From Bacillota bacterium (GTDB taxonomy: Bacteria; Bacillota; Clostridia; Oscillospirales; Oscillospiraceae), in contig JAETQY010000008.1 of NCBI GenBank assembly GCA_021770445.1, positions 1 through 64,000 on the forward strand: a DNA stretch of 64,000 bases, read 5' to 3'. Both the position numbers and the translations under genes were made by a program. A model generated the notes under the pieces. That model was given only the letters and a program-made list of their open reading frames with translations, ran no database searches and had not been told where the DNA came from. Shown piece by piece: positions 8,749 to 16,843 of the stretch (position 1 is the first letter of the stretch; each line of letters begins with the position of its first letter).

Positions 8749-9625
8749 AGTCCTCACCTCCCAGTTCATAGATGAAAATTTCCTCCAGGCTCAAAGGCAG
8801 GGCCTCCATCAGAATGGGGGCGAATACCGCCATACGGGTCTTGATCTCCGCCGGATTTCCCCGGACGATGAGGGTGAACACCCGGCCGATCTGGGAGGTA
8901 TGGAGCACGTTCAAATCCTTTGGCAGCTCGGGCAGCTTGCCGTCGGCAAAGGCGATTTGCAGCTTGACCACGTTGTCCTGGAGATCGGTGAGGGAGCGCT
9001 CCAGCAGCACCTTCCCGTGGCTGAGGATGCCCACATGGTCGCATACATCCTCCAGCTCCCGCAGGTTGTGGGAGGAGACCAGCACCGTGGTCCCCCGCTG
9101 GGCCACGTCCCCCATGAGCAGGGTCCACACCTGACGGCGCATCACCGGGTCCAGGCCGTCCACCGGCTCGTCCAGCACCAGCACCTCCGGGTTGCAGCAC
9201 AGGGCCAGCCGGAAGGCGCTCTGCTTCTGCATCCCCTTGGACAGCCGGCGGATGGGCAGCTTTTCGTCCACCTCCGGGAAGGCCTCGGCCAGGGCCTCGT
9301 ACCGCTTCACGTCGAAGTTGGGGTACATCCCCCGGTAGAAGCGCATCATGTCCCGGGTGGAGGCGGAATTGAAATAGTACAGCTCATCGGGGATGGCGGC
9401 GATTTTCGCCTTTACCGCCGGGTTCTCGTAGACCTGGTCGCCGTCCACCAGCACGGAGCCGGAGTCGGGGCGGTAGATGCCCATGATGTGCCGCAGGATG
9501 GTGGACTTGCCCGCCCCGTTGGGTCCCACCAGGCCGTAGATGGAGCCCTTTTCCGCCGTCATGGTCAGGCCGTCCAGGGCCTTGAAGCCGTCGAAGGTCT
9601 TTACCACGTTGATTACCTTAATCAT
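8723..9625 (-). CDS. ABC transporter ATP-binding protein (YtrB-like)
   Basis: A 300-residue nucleotide-binding subunit. Walker A GPNGAGKST is at about residues 34-42, the signature motif appears as LSKGMQKQ and Walker B as VLVLDEP, followed by the H-loop region SSHNL. The ATG at 9625 has AAGGGGGAGA upstream and overlaps the end of the GntR gene by 8 bp. The C-terminal ~80 residues form the extra domain usual for ATPases of ABC-2 exporters. It would couple ATP hydrolysis to the permease encoded immediately downstream. Confidence 0.9.
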   Translation of the reverse strand: MIKVINVVKTFDGFKALDGLTMTAEKGSIYGLVGPNGAGKSTILRHIMGIYRPDSGSVLVDGDQVYENPAVKAKIAAIPDELYYFNSASTRDMMRFYRGMYPNFDVKRYEALAEAFPEVDEKLPIRRLSKGMQKQSAFRLALCCNPEVLVLDEPVDGLDPVMRRQVWTLLMGDVAQRGTTVLVSSHNLRELEDVCDHVGILSHGKVLLERSLTDLQDNVVKLQIAFADGKLPELPKDLNVLHTSQIGRVFTLIVRGNPAEIKTRMAVFAPILMEALPLSLEEIFIYELGGEDYAVRDIVL

Positions 9626-9992
9626 TCGTCTCTCCCCCTTCCAGCGCCCGGATGCGGGCCCAGAGCTCCTGGCCACCGACCCCCAGAAACAGCAGCTCAC
9701 CCGCCGTCTGGTCGAAGGTCTGGAGCAATTCATTCTTCCGTCCCTCGTCCACCCCCGTGTTGGGGGCGGCGAAGGAGCCCTTGCCGGGCACCGAGTAGAC
9801 GTACCCCTCCGCCTCCAGGGCCTCGTAGGCCCGCTGAATGGTGTTGGGGTTGATGGCCAGGGTGCCCGCCATGGTACGGACAGAGGGCAGCTTCTCCCCC
9901 TCCTGGATGACCCCTGTTACCATCAGCCGCCGCAGACCGTCCTTCACCTGCTCGTAGATGGGCCGGGCGTCCCGGTAGTCTAAATTCAACAT
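9618..9992 (-). CDS. GntR family regulator, YtrA subfamily
   Basis: A 124-residue regulator with an N-terminal winged helix-turn-helix (ARPIYEQVKDGLRRL, then LPSVRTMAGTLAINPNT) and a short C-terminal helical part, the size and layout of YtrA-type GntR proteins. A GTG at 9995 directly precedes the ATG at 9992; the ATG fits better with AAAGGAGGAGC. It heads the operon with the ATPase and permease, with overlapping genes. The 25-bp palindrome just downstream of its promoter is the likely operator, implying autorepression relieved by an unknown signal. Confidence 0.88.
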   Translation of the reverse strand: MLNLDYRDARPIYEQVKDGLRRLMVTGVIQEGEKLPSVRTMAGTLAINPNTIQRAYEALEAEGYVYSVPGKGSFAAPNTGVDEGRKNELLQTFDQTAGELLFLGVGGQELWARIRALEGGETND

Positions 9993-10013
9993 CACAGCTC
10001 CTCCTTTCCGGAT

Positions 10014-10038
10014 ACTGTACTAGCTGTATTAGTACGGT
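10014..10038. promoter_or_regulatory. palindromic operator of the GntR/ABC operon
   Basis: Inverted repeat ACTGTACTA (10014-10022), 7-nt centre, TAGTACGGT (10030-10038), one mismatch between arms. It begins immediately after the -10 element, so a bound GntR dimer would block initiation. Confidence 0.65.
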
Positions 10039-10039
10039 C

Positions 10040-10068
10040 AGTATATACCAGCCGGCCCGGAAATACAA
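10040..10068 (-). promoter_or_regulatory. sigma-A promoter of the GntR/ABC operon
   Basis: TTGTAT (10063-10068), 17-nt spacer, TATACT (10040-10045) on the minus strand, immediately upstream of the operator palindrome. Confidence 0.6.
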
Positions 10069-10127
10069 TTAAGAACTCCTTAAGATTGTATTATTTTGTG
10101 CGGGGGCTGCCCCCTACTTGACGCGTA

Positions 10128-10136
10128 TGCTATAAT
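10128..10136 (+). promoter_or_regulatory. extended -10 promoter of proC
   Basis: TGCTATAAT, an extended -10 element about 37 nt before the proC ATG. No good -35 is at the normal distance; a TTGACG at 10118 is only 7 nt from the -10. Confidence 0.45.
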
Positions 10137-10172
10137 AGGAACGAAAAAATCTCCAGATGAGGAGGATCTGTT

Positions 10173-10982
10173 ATGTATCGGACCATCGGCTTTATCGGCA
10201 CCGGCAATATGGGTTCCGCTATTGCCTGGGCGGCGGCCTGGAGCAAGCAGGCCCAGCAGGTGCTGTTGGCCAACCGTACCCCAATCAAGGCGGAGTCTCT
10301 GGCCGCCCAGCTGCCCAACGCCGCCCTCTCTACCAACGAGGAGATCGCCCGCTCCGCCCAGCTCATTTTCCTGGGGGTGAAGCCCCAGATGATGCAGCTG
10401 GTGCTCTCTCCTCTGGAGTCCATCCTGCGCAAACGGGAGGACCGTTTTATCCTGGTCACTATGGCCGCCGGGCTGTCCTGCGAGCGCATCCAGGACATTC
10501 TGGATATGGACTGCCCCGTCATCCGCATGATGCCCAACACCTCCGCCGCCATCGGGGCGGGCGTGATCCAATACTGCGGGCTGGGGGTGACGGTGGACGA
10601 GCTGGACAGCTTCGCCGCCCTGCTTCAACCCGCCGGCCTGGTGGACCCGGTGCCCGAGGGGCTCATCGACGCGGCCAGCGCCGTGTCCGGCTGCGGCCCC
10701 GCCTTCGCCTACCTGTTTATCGAGGCTCTGGCCGACGGCGGAGTGGCCTGCGGCCTGCCTCGGGATAAGGCCGTCGCCTACGCCGCCCAGATGGCCGAGG
10801 GGGCCGCACGCATGGTACTGGAGACCGGAAAACATCCCGGCGAACTGAAGGACGCCGTCTGTTCTCCCGGCGGCACCTCCATCCAGGGAATCCGCATCCT
10901 GGAGGAGCGGGGCTTCCGGGGGGCCGCCATAGACGCAGTGATCGCCGCCTACGAAAAGACGATTGCCTTGGCCAAGCGGTAG
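10173..10982 (+). CDS. proC: pyrroline-5-carboxylate reductase
   Basis: A 269-residue enzyme of normal family length that reduces 1-pyrroline-5-carboxylate to proline with NAD(P)H, the last step of proline synthesis. The N-terminal Rossmann motif GTGNMGSA is at residues 8-15. The C-terminal signature region SPGGTSIQGIRILEERGFRG is present. GAGGAGG lies 8 nt before the ATG. It is followed, 45 nt later, by proB and then proA, so the window carries the full glutamate-to-proline pathway in one transcription direction. Confidence 0.96.
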   Translation: MYRTIGFIGTGNMGSAIAWAAAWSKQAQQVLLANRTPIKAESLAAQLPNAALSTNEEIARSAQLIFLGVKPQMMQLVLSPLESILRKREDRFILVTMAAGLSCERIQDILDMDCPVIRMMPNTSAAIGAGVIQYCGLGVTVDELDSFAALLQPAGLVDPVPEGLIDAASAVSGCGPAFAYLFIEALADGGVACGLPRDKAVAYAAQMAEGAARMVLETGKHPGELKDAVCSPGGTSIQGIRILEERGFRGAAIDAVIAAYEKTIALAKR

Positions 10983-11027
10983 GAACGCCCCATGAGGAAA
11001 CGAAAATCCCAATAAGGAGCGAAAATT

Positions 11028-11801
11028 ATGCGTATCGTAGTAAAAGTAGGCACCTCTACCCTGGCCCACCCCACCGGCCGGCTGAACATCCGCCGGGTGG
11101 AGGAGCTGGTAAAGGTGCTGTCCGACCTGAAAAACGCCGGACATGAGATGATCCTGGTGTCCTCCGGCGCCATCGGCATGGGGGTGGGTAAGCTGAATCT
11201 ACCCGGCCGGCCCGCCGACATGCCCACCAAACAGGCCGCCGCCGCCGTGGGTCAGTGCGAGCTGATGTACACCTACGACAAGCTGTTCTCCCAGTATAAC
11301 CATACGGTGGCCCAGATTTTGCTGACCGGCGAGGACATCGACCACGACGACCGGCGGCAGAACTTTGAGAACACTATGGCCCGGCTGCTGGAGCTGGGGG
11401 CCCTGCCCATCATCAATGAGAACGACACGGTGGCCACCGCCGAGATCAAGGTGGGGGACAACGACACCCTGGGGGCCATCGTGGCCCGCTCGGTGGGGGC
11501 TGAGCTGCTGGTACTGCTCAGCGACATCGAGGGGCTGTACACCGCCGACCCCCGGAAGGACCCAACCGCCCGGCTCATCCCCACAGTGGAGGAGGTCACC
11601 CCCGAAATCGAAGCTCTGGCCGGAGGCAAGGGCAGCGAGCTGGCCACCGGCGGCATGGAGACCAAGCTGCGGGCGGCCAAGATGGTCACCGCCGCCGGCT
11701 GCGACATGGTCATCACCAACGGGGAGCACCCGGAGCGGCTGTACGACATCACCGGGGGCAAAGCGGTAGGTACCCGATTTTTGGGGAGGGCACAGAGATG
11801 A
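11028..11801 (+). CDS. proB: glutamate 5-kinase without PUA domain
   Basis: A 257-residue amino-acid kinase that phosphorylates glutamate, the committed and usually proline-inhibited step. Motifs seen: KVGTSTL at the N-terminus, [23 protein letters not shown], and the [10 protein letters not shown] stretch near the C-terminus. The C-terminal PUA domain (about 100 residues) found in the ~370-residue E. coli-type enzyme is absent, as in a subset of Firmicutes. The stop codon overlaps the proA start (ATGA), so the two genes are translationally coupled. Confidence 0.95.
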   Translation: MRIVVKVGTSTLAHPTGRLNIRRVEELVKVLSDLKNAGHEMILVSSGAIGMGVGKLNLPGRPADMPTKQAAAAVGQCELMYTYDKLFSQYNHTVAQILLTGEDIDHDDRRQNFENTMARLLELGALPIINENDTVATAEIKVGDNDTLGAIVARSVGAELLVLLSDIEGLYTADPRKDPTARLIPTVEEVTPEIEALAGGKGSELATGGMETKLRAAKMVTAAGCDMVITNGEHPERLYDITGGKAVGTRFLGRAQR

Positions 11802-13042
11802 CGACACGGGAACTGCTGCAAAAGGCCAACGCCGCCAAGGGGGCCATGGCCCTGGCGGACACCGGGACCAAAGACCGAGCGCTGCTGGCTATGGCCCACG
11901 CCCTGGAGGAGCACTGCGCGGACATTCTGGCGGCCAACGCCCTGGATATGGAGGGGGCAAGAGGGACAGTCTCCGAGGTGATGCTGGACCGTCTGGCCCT
12001 GAACCCCGAGCGCATCACCGGCATGGCCGCCGGTCTGCGGGAGGTGGCCGCCCTGCCCGACCCGGTGGGGGCGGTCCTCAACCGGGTGGAGCGGCCCAAC
12101 GGGCTGGTCATCGAAAAGACGGCGGTGCCCATGGGGGTCATCGCCATCATCTACGAGAGCCGGCCCAACGTCACCTCCGACGCCGCCGCCCTGGCCCTGA
12201 AGGCGGGCTCCGCCTGCGTACTGCGCGGGGGGAAGGAGGCCCACCGCTCCGCTGCCGCCATCGTGGCGGCGCTGAAGGAGGGGATGGCCGCCGCCGGCCT
12301 GCCCCAGGACGCCCTCCAGCTGGTGGAGGACACCGCCCGGGCCTCCGCCAACGAGCTGATGGCCGCCCGGGGGCTGGTGGATCTGCTCATCCCCCGGGGC
12401 GGGGCGGGGCTCATCCGGGCCTGCGTGGACAACGCCGCCGTCCCCGTGCTGGAGACGGGCACTGGCATTTGCCATATCTATGTGGACCGCTGGGCCAACC
12501 TGGATATGGCCCTGGATATCATTGAAAACGCCAAGTGCTCCCGCCCCAGCGTGTGCAACGCCGCCGAGGTGTGCCTGGTCCACCGGGAGATCGCCGGGGA
12601 GTTTCTGCCCAGGCTGCGGGAGCGGCTCGCCGGCCGCCCGGAGCACCCGGTGGAGCTGCGGCTGGACCAGGAGGCGGCAAAATTGATCGACGGCACCCCC
12701 GCGGGACCCACCGACTTCGACACCGAGTTTCTGGACTACATCCTGGCCGTGAAGGTGGTGGGCTCCGCGGAGGAGGCCATCGCCCACATCGCCGCCCACT
12801 CCACCGGCCACTCCGAGGCCATCGTCACGGCCAGCGAGGGGGCCGCCCGCCGCTTCCTGGCCCAGGTGGACAGCGCGGCGGTCTACTGGAACGCCTCCAC
12901 CCGCTTTACCGACGGGGGGGAGTTCGGCCTGGGCTGCGAAATGGGCATCTCCACCCAAAAGTTGCACGCAAGGGGGCCTTTGGGCCTTGGGGAGCTGTGT
13001 TCTTTCAAATTTGTGATAAAAGGCCAGGGGCAGACCAGGTAA
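11798..13042 (+). CDS. proA: gamma-glutamyl phosphate reductase
   Basis: A 414-residue aldehyde-dehydrogenase-superfamily enzyme that reduces gamma-glutamyl phosphate to glutamate semialdehyde, second step of proline synthesis. The catalytic cysteine lies in RPSVCNAAE (about residue 250). Length is normal for the family. Its ATG overlaps the proB stop by four bases. No terminator is obvious right after it; the next promoter starts 20 nt downstream. Confidence 0.96.
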   Translation: MTTRELLQKANAAKGAMALADTGTKDRALLAMAHALEEHCADILAANALDMEGARGTVSEVMLDRLALNPERITGMAAGLREVAALPDPVGAVLNRVERPNGLVIEKTAVPMGVIAIIYESRPNVTSDAAALALKAGSACVLRGGKEAHRSAAAIVAALKEGMAAAGLPQDALQLVEDTARASANELMAARGLVDLLIPRGGAGLIRACVDNAAVPVLETGTGICHIYVDRWANLDMALDIIENAKCSRPSVCNAAEVCLVHREIAGEFLPRLRERLAGRPEHPVELRLDQEAAKLIDGTPAGPTDFDTEFLDYILAVKVVGSAEEAIAHIAAHSTGHSEAIVTASEGAARRFLAQVDSAAVYWNASTRFTDGGEFGLGCEMGISTQKLHARGPLGLGELCSFKFVIKGQGQTR

Positions 13043-13061
13043 AATTGTAAAAATTTCTCAG

Positions 13062-13090
13062 GTGACATTTCCCCGGAGATAGTGTATGAT
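13062..13090 (+). promoter_or_regulatory. sigma-A promoter of the HD-domain gene
   Basis: GTGACA (13062-13067), 17-nt spacer, TATGAT (13085-13090). A small hairpin CGCCCCC-AA-GGGGGCG follows at 13109-13124, in the leader just before the ribosome-binding site. Confidence 0.45.
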
Positions 13091-13141
13091 GTGGGCAGAA
13101 CGATATAACGCCCCCAAGGGGGCGGGAAAGGGATGATTCCA

Positions 13142-13651
13142 ATGAGCCGTTTAACCCGTAAGCTGCGGGAGCGGGAATTTCTCGACCTGACCCGCGAGCT
13201 GCTGGACTCCGACCAGGTGCGGATGATGGGCCGGTGGAAGCACCACGGCCCGGTCACCACCCTGGACCACTCTCTGTTCGTGGCCTTCTCCACCTACCGG
13301 GTGGCCCGCCTGCTCCGTATGGACGTGCGCTCCGCCGTCCGGGGGGCCCTGCTCCACGATCTGTACCTCTACGACTCCAAGGACCGGTCCGCCCACCCGG
13401 GCAACCAGTGCTTCGACCATCCCCGGTTCGCCGCCCGGAACGCCGCCGCCCTCACCGCGCTCACCCCCAAGGAGCGGAACATCATCCTCTCCCACATGTG
13501 GCCCCTGGGGGGCGCCCTGCCCCGGTCCCTGGAGGCCTGGATGGTGGACCTGGTGGACACCGTCTGCGCCGGGCTGGAGGTGTCCCGCATCTGCCGCCCT
13601 TCCCGCCTGCGGGAGCGGCTGGGGGTGCGCCCCCTGGCCCCCGCCTGCTGA
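13142..13651 (+). CDS. HD-domain phosphohydrolase
   Basis: A 169-residue protein of a small HD family widespread in Clostridia. The metal-binding His/Asp residues are visible: H in TTLDHSLFV, the HD pair in LLHDLYLYD, a further His in CFDHPRFA and the HMWPL motif. An alternative ATG nine bases upstream (13133) is possible; the ATG at 13142 is preferred because AAAGGG is then at a usable distance. The substrate is unknown; relatives are annotated only as phosphohydrolases. It is a single-gene unit with its own promoter and terminator. Confidence 0.8.
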   Translation: MSRLTRKLREREFLDLTRELLDSDQVRMMGRWKHHGPVTTLDHSLFVAFSTYRVARLLRMDVRSAVRGALLHDLYLYDSKDRSAHPGNQCFDHPRFAARNAAALTALTPKERNIILSHMWPLGGALPRSLEAWMVDLVDTVCAGLEVSRICRPSRLRERLGVRPLAPAC

Positions 13652-13664
13652 CAAAAGATATTCT

Positions 13665-13699
13665 GCCGCCCTCCCTGAGAACAGGGGGGCGGTTTTTGT
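13665..13699 (+). terminator. intrinsic terminator after the HD-domain gene
   Basis: CCGCCCTCC pairs with GGGGGGCGG (one G-T pair) and is followed by TTTTTGT. Confidence 0.75.
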
Positions 13700-13783
13700 C
13701 GCTTTTGAATGGTTAGGATGCGAAAACAGCATCCTAACCTTTTTGAAAAAATTTTCCTGATAGTGGCAAAGGAACAAATTCTA

Positions 13784-13792
13784 TGTTATAAT
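13784..13792 (+). promoter_or_regulatory. extended -10 promoter of the glmU-prs-pth cluster
   Basis: TGTTATAAT, an extended -10 with a perfect TATAAT, about 40 nt upstream of the acetyltransferase ATG. The -35 region (TGGCAA at 13764) is poor. Confidence 0.5.
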
Positions 13793-13833
13793 GGATGGGA
13801 AAGAGGCAACCCGTCCAAAACAGGAGGACTGCT

Positions 13834-14517
13834 ATGAACGATTATACCGCCCCGCTCCAGGCCAAGCGGGAACAGCTATTGGCGGCGGGCGTCATTATGA
13901 TGGACCCCGCAGCCGTCTATGTGGAGGAAGGGGTCACGGTGGGAGCCGGCACGCTGCTCCTTCCGGGCACCATTCTCCGGGGCAAGACGGTCATCGGGGA
14001 AAACTGCTGCATCGGACCCCAGACCATGATCACCGACTCCACCGTGGAGGACGGCTGCACCGTCAATTCCTCCCAGTGCGAGGAGAGCCTCATCCAGCGG
14101 GACTGCCAGATCGGCCCCTACACCCACATCCGGCCCCACTGCACGGTGGGGGAGGGGTCCAAAATCGGGGCCTTTGTTCAGCTGAAAAACTGCAATCTGG
14201 GCCGGGGGACCAAGATGGCCCACCTCACCTATGTGGGGGACAGCGACGTGGGAGAGGACTGCAACTTCGGCTGCGGCACCATTACCTGTAACTACGACGG
14301 CTTCAAAAAGCACCGCACCACCATCGGCAGCCACGTCTTTGTGGGCTGCAACACCAATTTCATCGCTCCGGTGTCCGTGGAGGACGGCGCCTTTATCGCC
14401 GCCGGCACCACGGTGTCGGAGGACGTCCCGGAGGACGCCCTGGCCATCGGCCGGGCCCACCAGGAGATCAAGGACGGCTGGGCCGGGGAGAACCGGAGAC
14501 GGAAAGGGAAAAAGTGA
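13834..14517 (+). CDS. GlmU-type acetyltransferase, standalone left-handed beta-helix half
   Basis: A 227-residue protein corresponding only to the C-terminal acetyltransferase half of GlmU. Hexapeptide repeats run from about residue 25 to 205. Active-site landmarks of the glucosamine-1-phosphate acetyltransferase are visible: Arg in THIRPHC, Lys in FVQLKNC, His in MAHLTYVGD, GTITCNYDG and Lys in KKHRTTIG. The Glu usual in FVEIK appears as Gln. The uridylyltransferase half (about 230 N-terminal residues) is missing, and ATG 13834 with CAGGAGG upstream shows this is the true start, not a broken gene. Gene order with prs and pth matches Bacillus gcaD-prs-pth, so it occupies the glmU position. 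Confidence 0.82.
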   Translation: MNDYTAPLQAKREQLLAAGVIMMDPAAVYVEEGVTVGAGTLLLPGTILRGKTVIGENCCIGPQTMITDSTVEDGCTVNSSQCEESLIQRDCQIGPYTHIRPHCTVGEGSKIGAFVQLKNCNLGRGTKMAHLTYVGDSDVGEDCNFGCGTITCNYDGFKKHRTTIGSHVFVGCNTNFIAPVSVEDGAFIAAGTTVSEDVPEDALAIGRAHQEIKDGWAGENRRRKGKK

Positions 14518-14585
14518 GAGAGCGGCCTCACGACACAAGAGAAAAAACGGCCACGGCGCCGACAAAAAATGGGAGGATGTAGGAA

Positions 14586-15569
<984 letters not shown>

Positions 15570-15571
15570 TT

Positions 15572-15721
15572 CAAACAAGCGGCATAGCCGCTTGTTTGAG
15601 AGGGTTGCGGCCGACTGCGCGCGCCCTTCGGGCACACTTGCGGCCGAGAAGTGTTTTTGGTGCGGCAAAGCCGCCCCAAAAACGGATTTTAATTCATTTC
15701 GCCGCCTTCGGGCGGCGAAAT
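15572..15721. repeat. cluster of consecutive hairpins between prs and pth
   Basis: At least three strong stems in 150 nt: a 12-bp stem 15572-15583 / 15587-15598; an 8+5-bp stem 15653-15666 / 15670-15683 (GTTTTTGG...CCAAAAAC); an 11-bp stem with TTCG loop 15696-15706 / 15711-15721. Between the first two, two copies of TTGCGGCCGA flank a GCCC-TTCG-GGC hairpin (about 15605-15649). No ribosome-binding site or convincing open frame is present. It may be a composite repeat element or a processed, structured mRNA spacer. Confidence 0.6.
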
Positions 15722-15738
15722 TTCTGCGAGGGAATACC

Positions 15739-16332
15739 ATGTTTTTCAAAAAGGACGCGGGCGGCGTGAGCTGGCTGCTGGTCTGCCTGGGCAATCCCGG
15801 GGACAAGTATGAGAATACCCGGCACAATGTGGGCTTTATGGTGGCCGACGAGGTAGCTGAGCGTCAGGGGAAGCCCATCCAACGGCTGAAATTCAAGGCG
15901 CTGACCAATATCCTCACCATTTCCGGGGAAAAGGTGCTGGTGATGAAGCCCATCACCTATATGAACCTGTCTGGGGAGGCGGTGCGCCAGGCGGTGGATT
16001 TTTACAAGGTCCCTCCCGACCATGTGCTGGTGGTGTCCGACGACACCGCCCTGCCTGTAGGCCGGCTGCGCATCCGGATGAAGGGCTCCGCCGGCGGGCA
16101 CAACGGGCTGAAAAACATCATCCAGCACCTGGGCACCGACCAGTTTCCCCGCCTGCGGGTGGGGGTGGGGGAGAAGCCCCACCCCGATTACGACCTGGCC
16201 GACTGGGTGCTGGGCAAGTTCGTAGGGGAGGACAAAAAGGCCATCGACGCCGCCGTCAAGCGGGCCGCCGACGCCATCGAGTGCATCCTGGCCGAGGGCA
16301 TCGACCGGGGCATGGGAAAGTTTAACGGATAA
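15739..16332 (+). CDS. pth: peptidyl-tRNA hydrolase
   Basis: A 197-residue enzyme that releases tRNA from stalled peptidyl-tRNA. Conserved residues are visible: Asn and His in GNPGDKYENTRHN, Asn in YMNLSGE, Asp in VVSDDTALPVG and Asn in GGHNGLKN. The family signature SAGGHNGLK is intact. The ATG at 15739 has GCGAGGGA upstream; the open frame reaching back towards prs crosses the hairpin cluster and is not coding. The gene is the last of the acetyltransferase-prs-pth cluster. Confidence 0.95.
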   Translation: MFFKKDAGGVSWLLVCLGNPGDKYENTRHNVGFMVADEVAERQGKPIQRLKFKALTNILTISGEKVLVMKPITYMNLSGEAVRQAVDFYKVPPDHVLVVSDDTALPVGRLRIRMKGSAGGHNGLKNIIQHLGTDQFPRLRVGVGEKPHPDYDLADWVLGKFVGEDKKAIDAAVKRAADAIECILAEGIDRGMGKFNG

Positions 16333-16348
16333 ACAGAGGCGGCGGGGA

Positions 16349-16525
16349 TTACCCCGCCGTTTCCTTTGGTCTGTAATTTTCACAGGCTTTCGCGTCGTTA
16401 TATCTTGGTTTGCGCCGGGGGTAAACACAGTGTCCGGAGCCGCACATAAAATACCGGCCCAAGGTATCCTTTGTGTAATGCTGTCGGAAATGCTTGCAGG
16501 TTTGGCAGATGTGTTTGTCTTCCAT
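16349..16525 (-). CDS. 58-residue cysteine-rich protein, probable metal-binding
   Basis: A short protein starting MEDKHICQTCKHF with four to five cysteines and histidines spaced as C-x2-C-x2-H ... C-x4-C, then C near the end, so a small zinc-ribbon-like fold is likely. The ATG at 16525 is preceded by GGTGGGTGG; a strong promoter (16543-16571) is correctly placed upstream. It converges with pth and diverges from a ribbon-helix-helix gene. No known family is recognised. It may be a partner or target of the neighbouring regulator, since the palindrome in its promoter recurs upstream of that gene. Confidence 0.65.
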   Translation of the reverse strand: MEDKHICQTCKHFRQHYTKDTLGRYFMCGSGHCVYPRRKPRYNDAKACENYRPKETAG

Positions 16526-16542
16526 TATTACCACCCACCTAT

Positions 16543-16571
16543 AATATACCATGTAGTCACTACTAAGTCAA
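16543..16571 (-). promoter_or_regulatory. promoter of the cysteine-rich gene with embedded palindrome
   Basis: TTGACT (16566-16571), 17-nt spacer, TATATT (16543-16548) on the minus strand. The spacer holds the perfect palindrome GTAGT-C-ACTAC (16553-16563). Confidence 0.65.
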
Positions 16572-16622
16572 TAGGTGGTGAGGAATTGACGAGAAAAAAT
16601 TTTAGTGGTAACCTAATTGCAT

Positions 16623-16636
16623 CATGTAGTAACTAT
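16623..16636. promoter_or_regulatory. second copy of the CATGTAGTnACTA operator
   Basis: CATGTAGTAACTAT repeats the CATGTAGTCACTAC element at 16550-16563 and lies about 25 nt upstream of the ribbon-helix-helix gene. One element in front of each divergent gene suggests joint autoregulation. Confidence 0.5.
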
Positions 16637-16658
16637 ATAGTGCATAAGGGGTGCGCAT

Positions 16659-16829
16659 ATGGCCGGAACAAACCTTGTAAACAGAACAAAGTTGATTTCT
16701 TCTCTAGCAAATGAGTTAGTGGAGCCTTTTAATGAGCTTTCAAGAAAAACACGAGTGCCGAAATCCCGCTTGATTGACGAGGCGGTGGAGGACCTGCTGA
16801 AAAAGTACGAGAAAAGGATGGCTGAGTAA
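16659..16829 (+). CDS. ribbon-helix-helix DNA-binding protein
   Basis: A 56-residue protein: NRTKLISSLANELV forms the beta-strand and first helix, and SRKTRVPKSRLIDEAVEDLLKKY the turn and second helix of a CopG/Arc-type ribbon-helix-helix dimer. AAGGGG lies before the ATG. The gene is much more AT-rich than its surroundings. The last codons and stop lie inside a bidirectional terminator. Such proteins are usually autorepressors or antitoxins; no toxin is adjacent, and the divergent neighbour is the cysteine-rich protein. Confidence 0.78.
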   Translation: MAGTNLVNRTKLISSLANELVEPFNELSRKTRVPKSRLIDEAVEDLLKKYEKRMAE

Positions 16830-16842
16830 GCCATCCTTTTTC
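16812..16842. terminator. bidirectional terminator overlapping the RHH stop codon
   Basis: A 12-bp perfect stem AAAAGGATGGCT (16812-16823) / AGCCATCCTTTT (16829-16840) with T-runs on both strands. It serves the RHH gene and the convergent Mur ligase operon, whose stop is at 16844. Confidence 0.8.
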
Positions 16843-16843
16843 G

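Noticed and set aside
10118..10136. TTGACG ... TATAAT as a -35/-10 pair for proC
   Set aside because: The spacer is only 7 nt; the TGCTATAAT extended -10 explains the site better.
15572..15721. CRISPR-like array from the repeated stems
   Set aside because: The stems differ in sequence, and there are no equal-length repeats and spacers and no cas genes.
16659..16829. Type II toxin-antitoxin system at the RHH genes
   Set aside because: RHH proteins are common antitoxins, but none of the four has an adjacent RelE/ParE, HicA, MazF or similar toxin.
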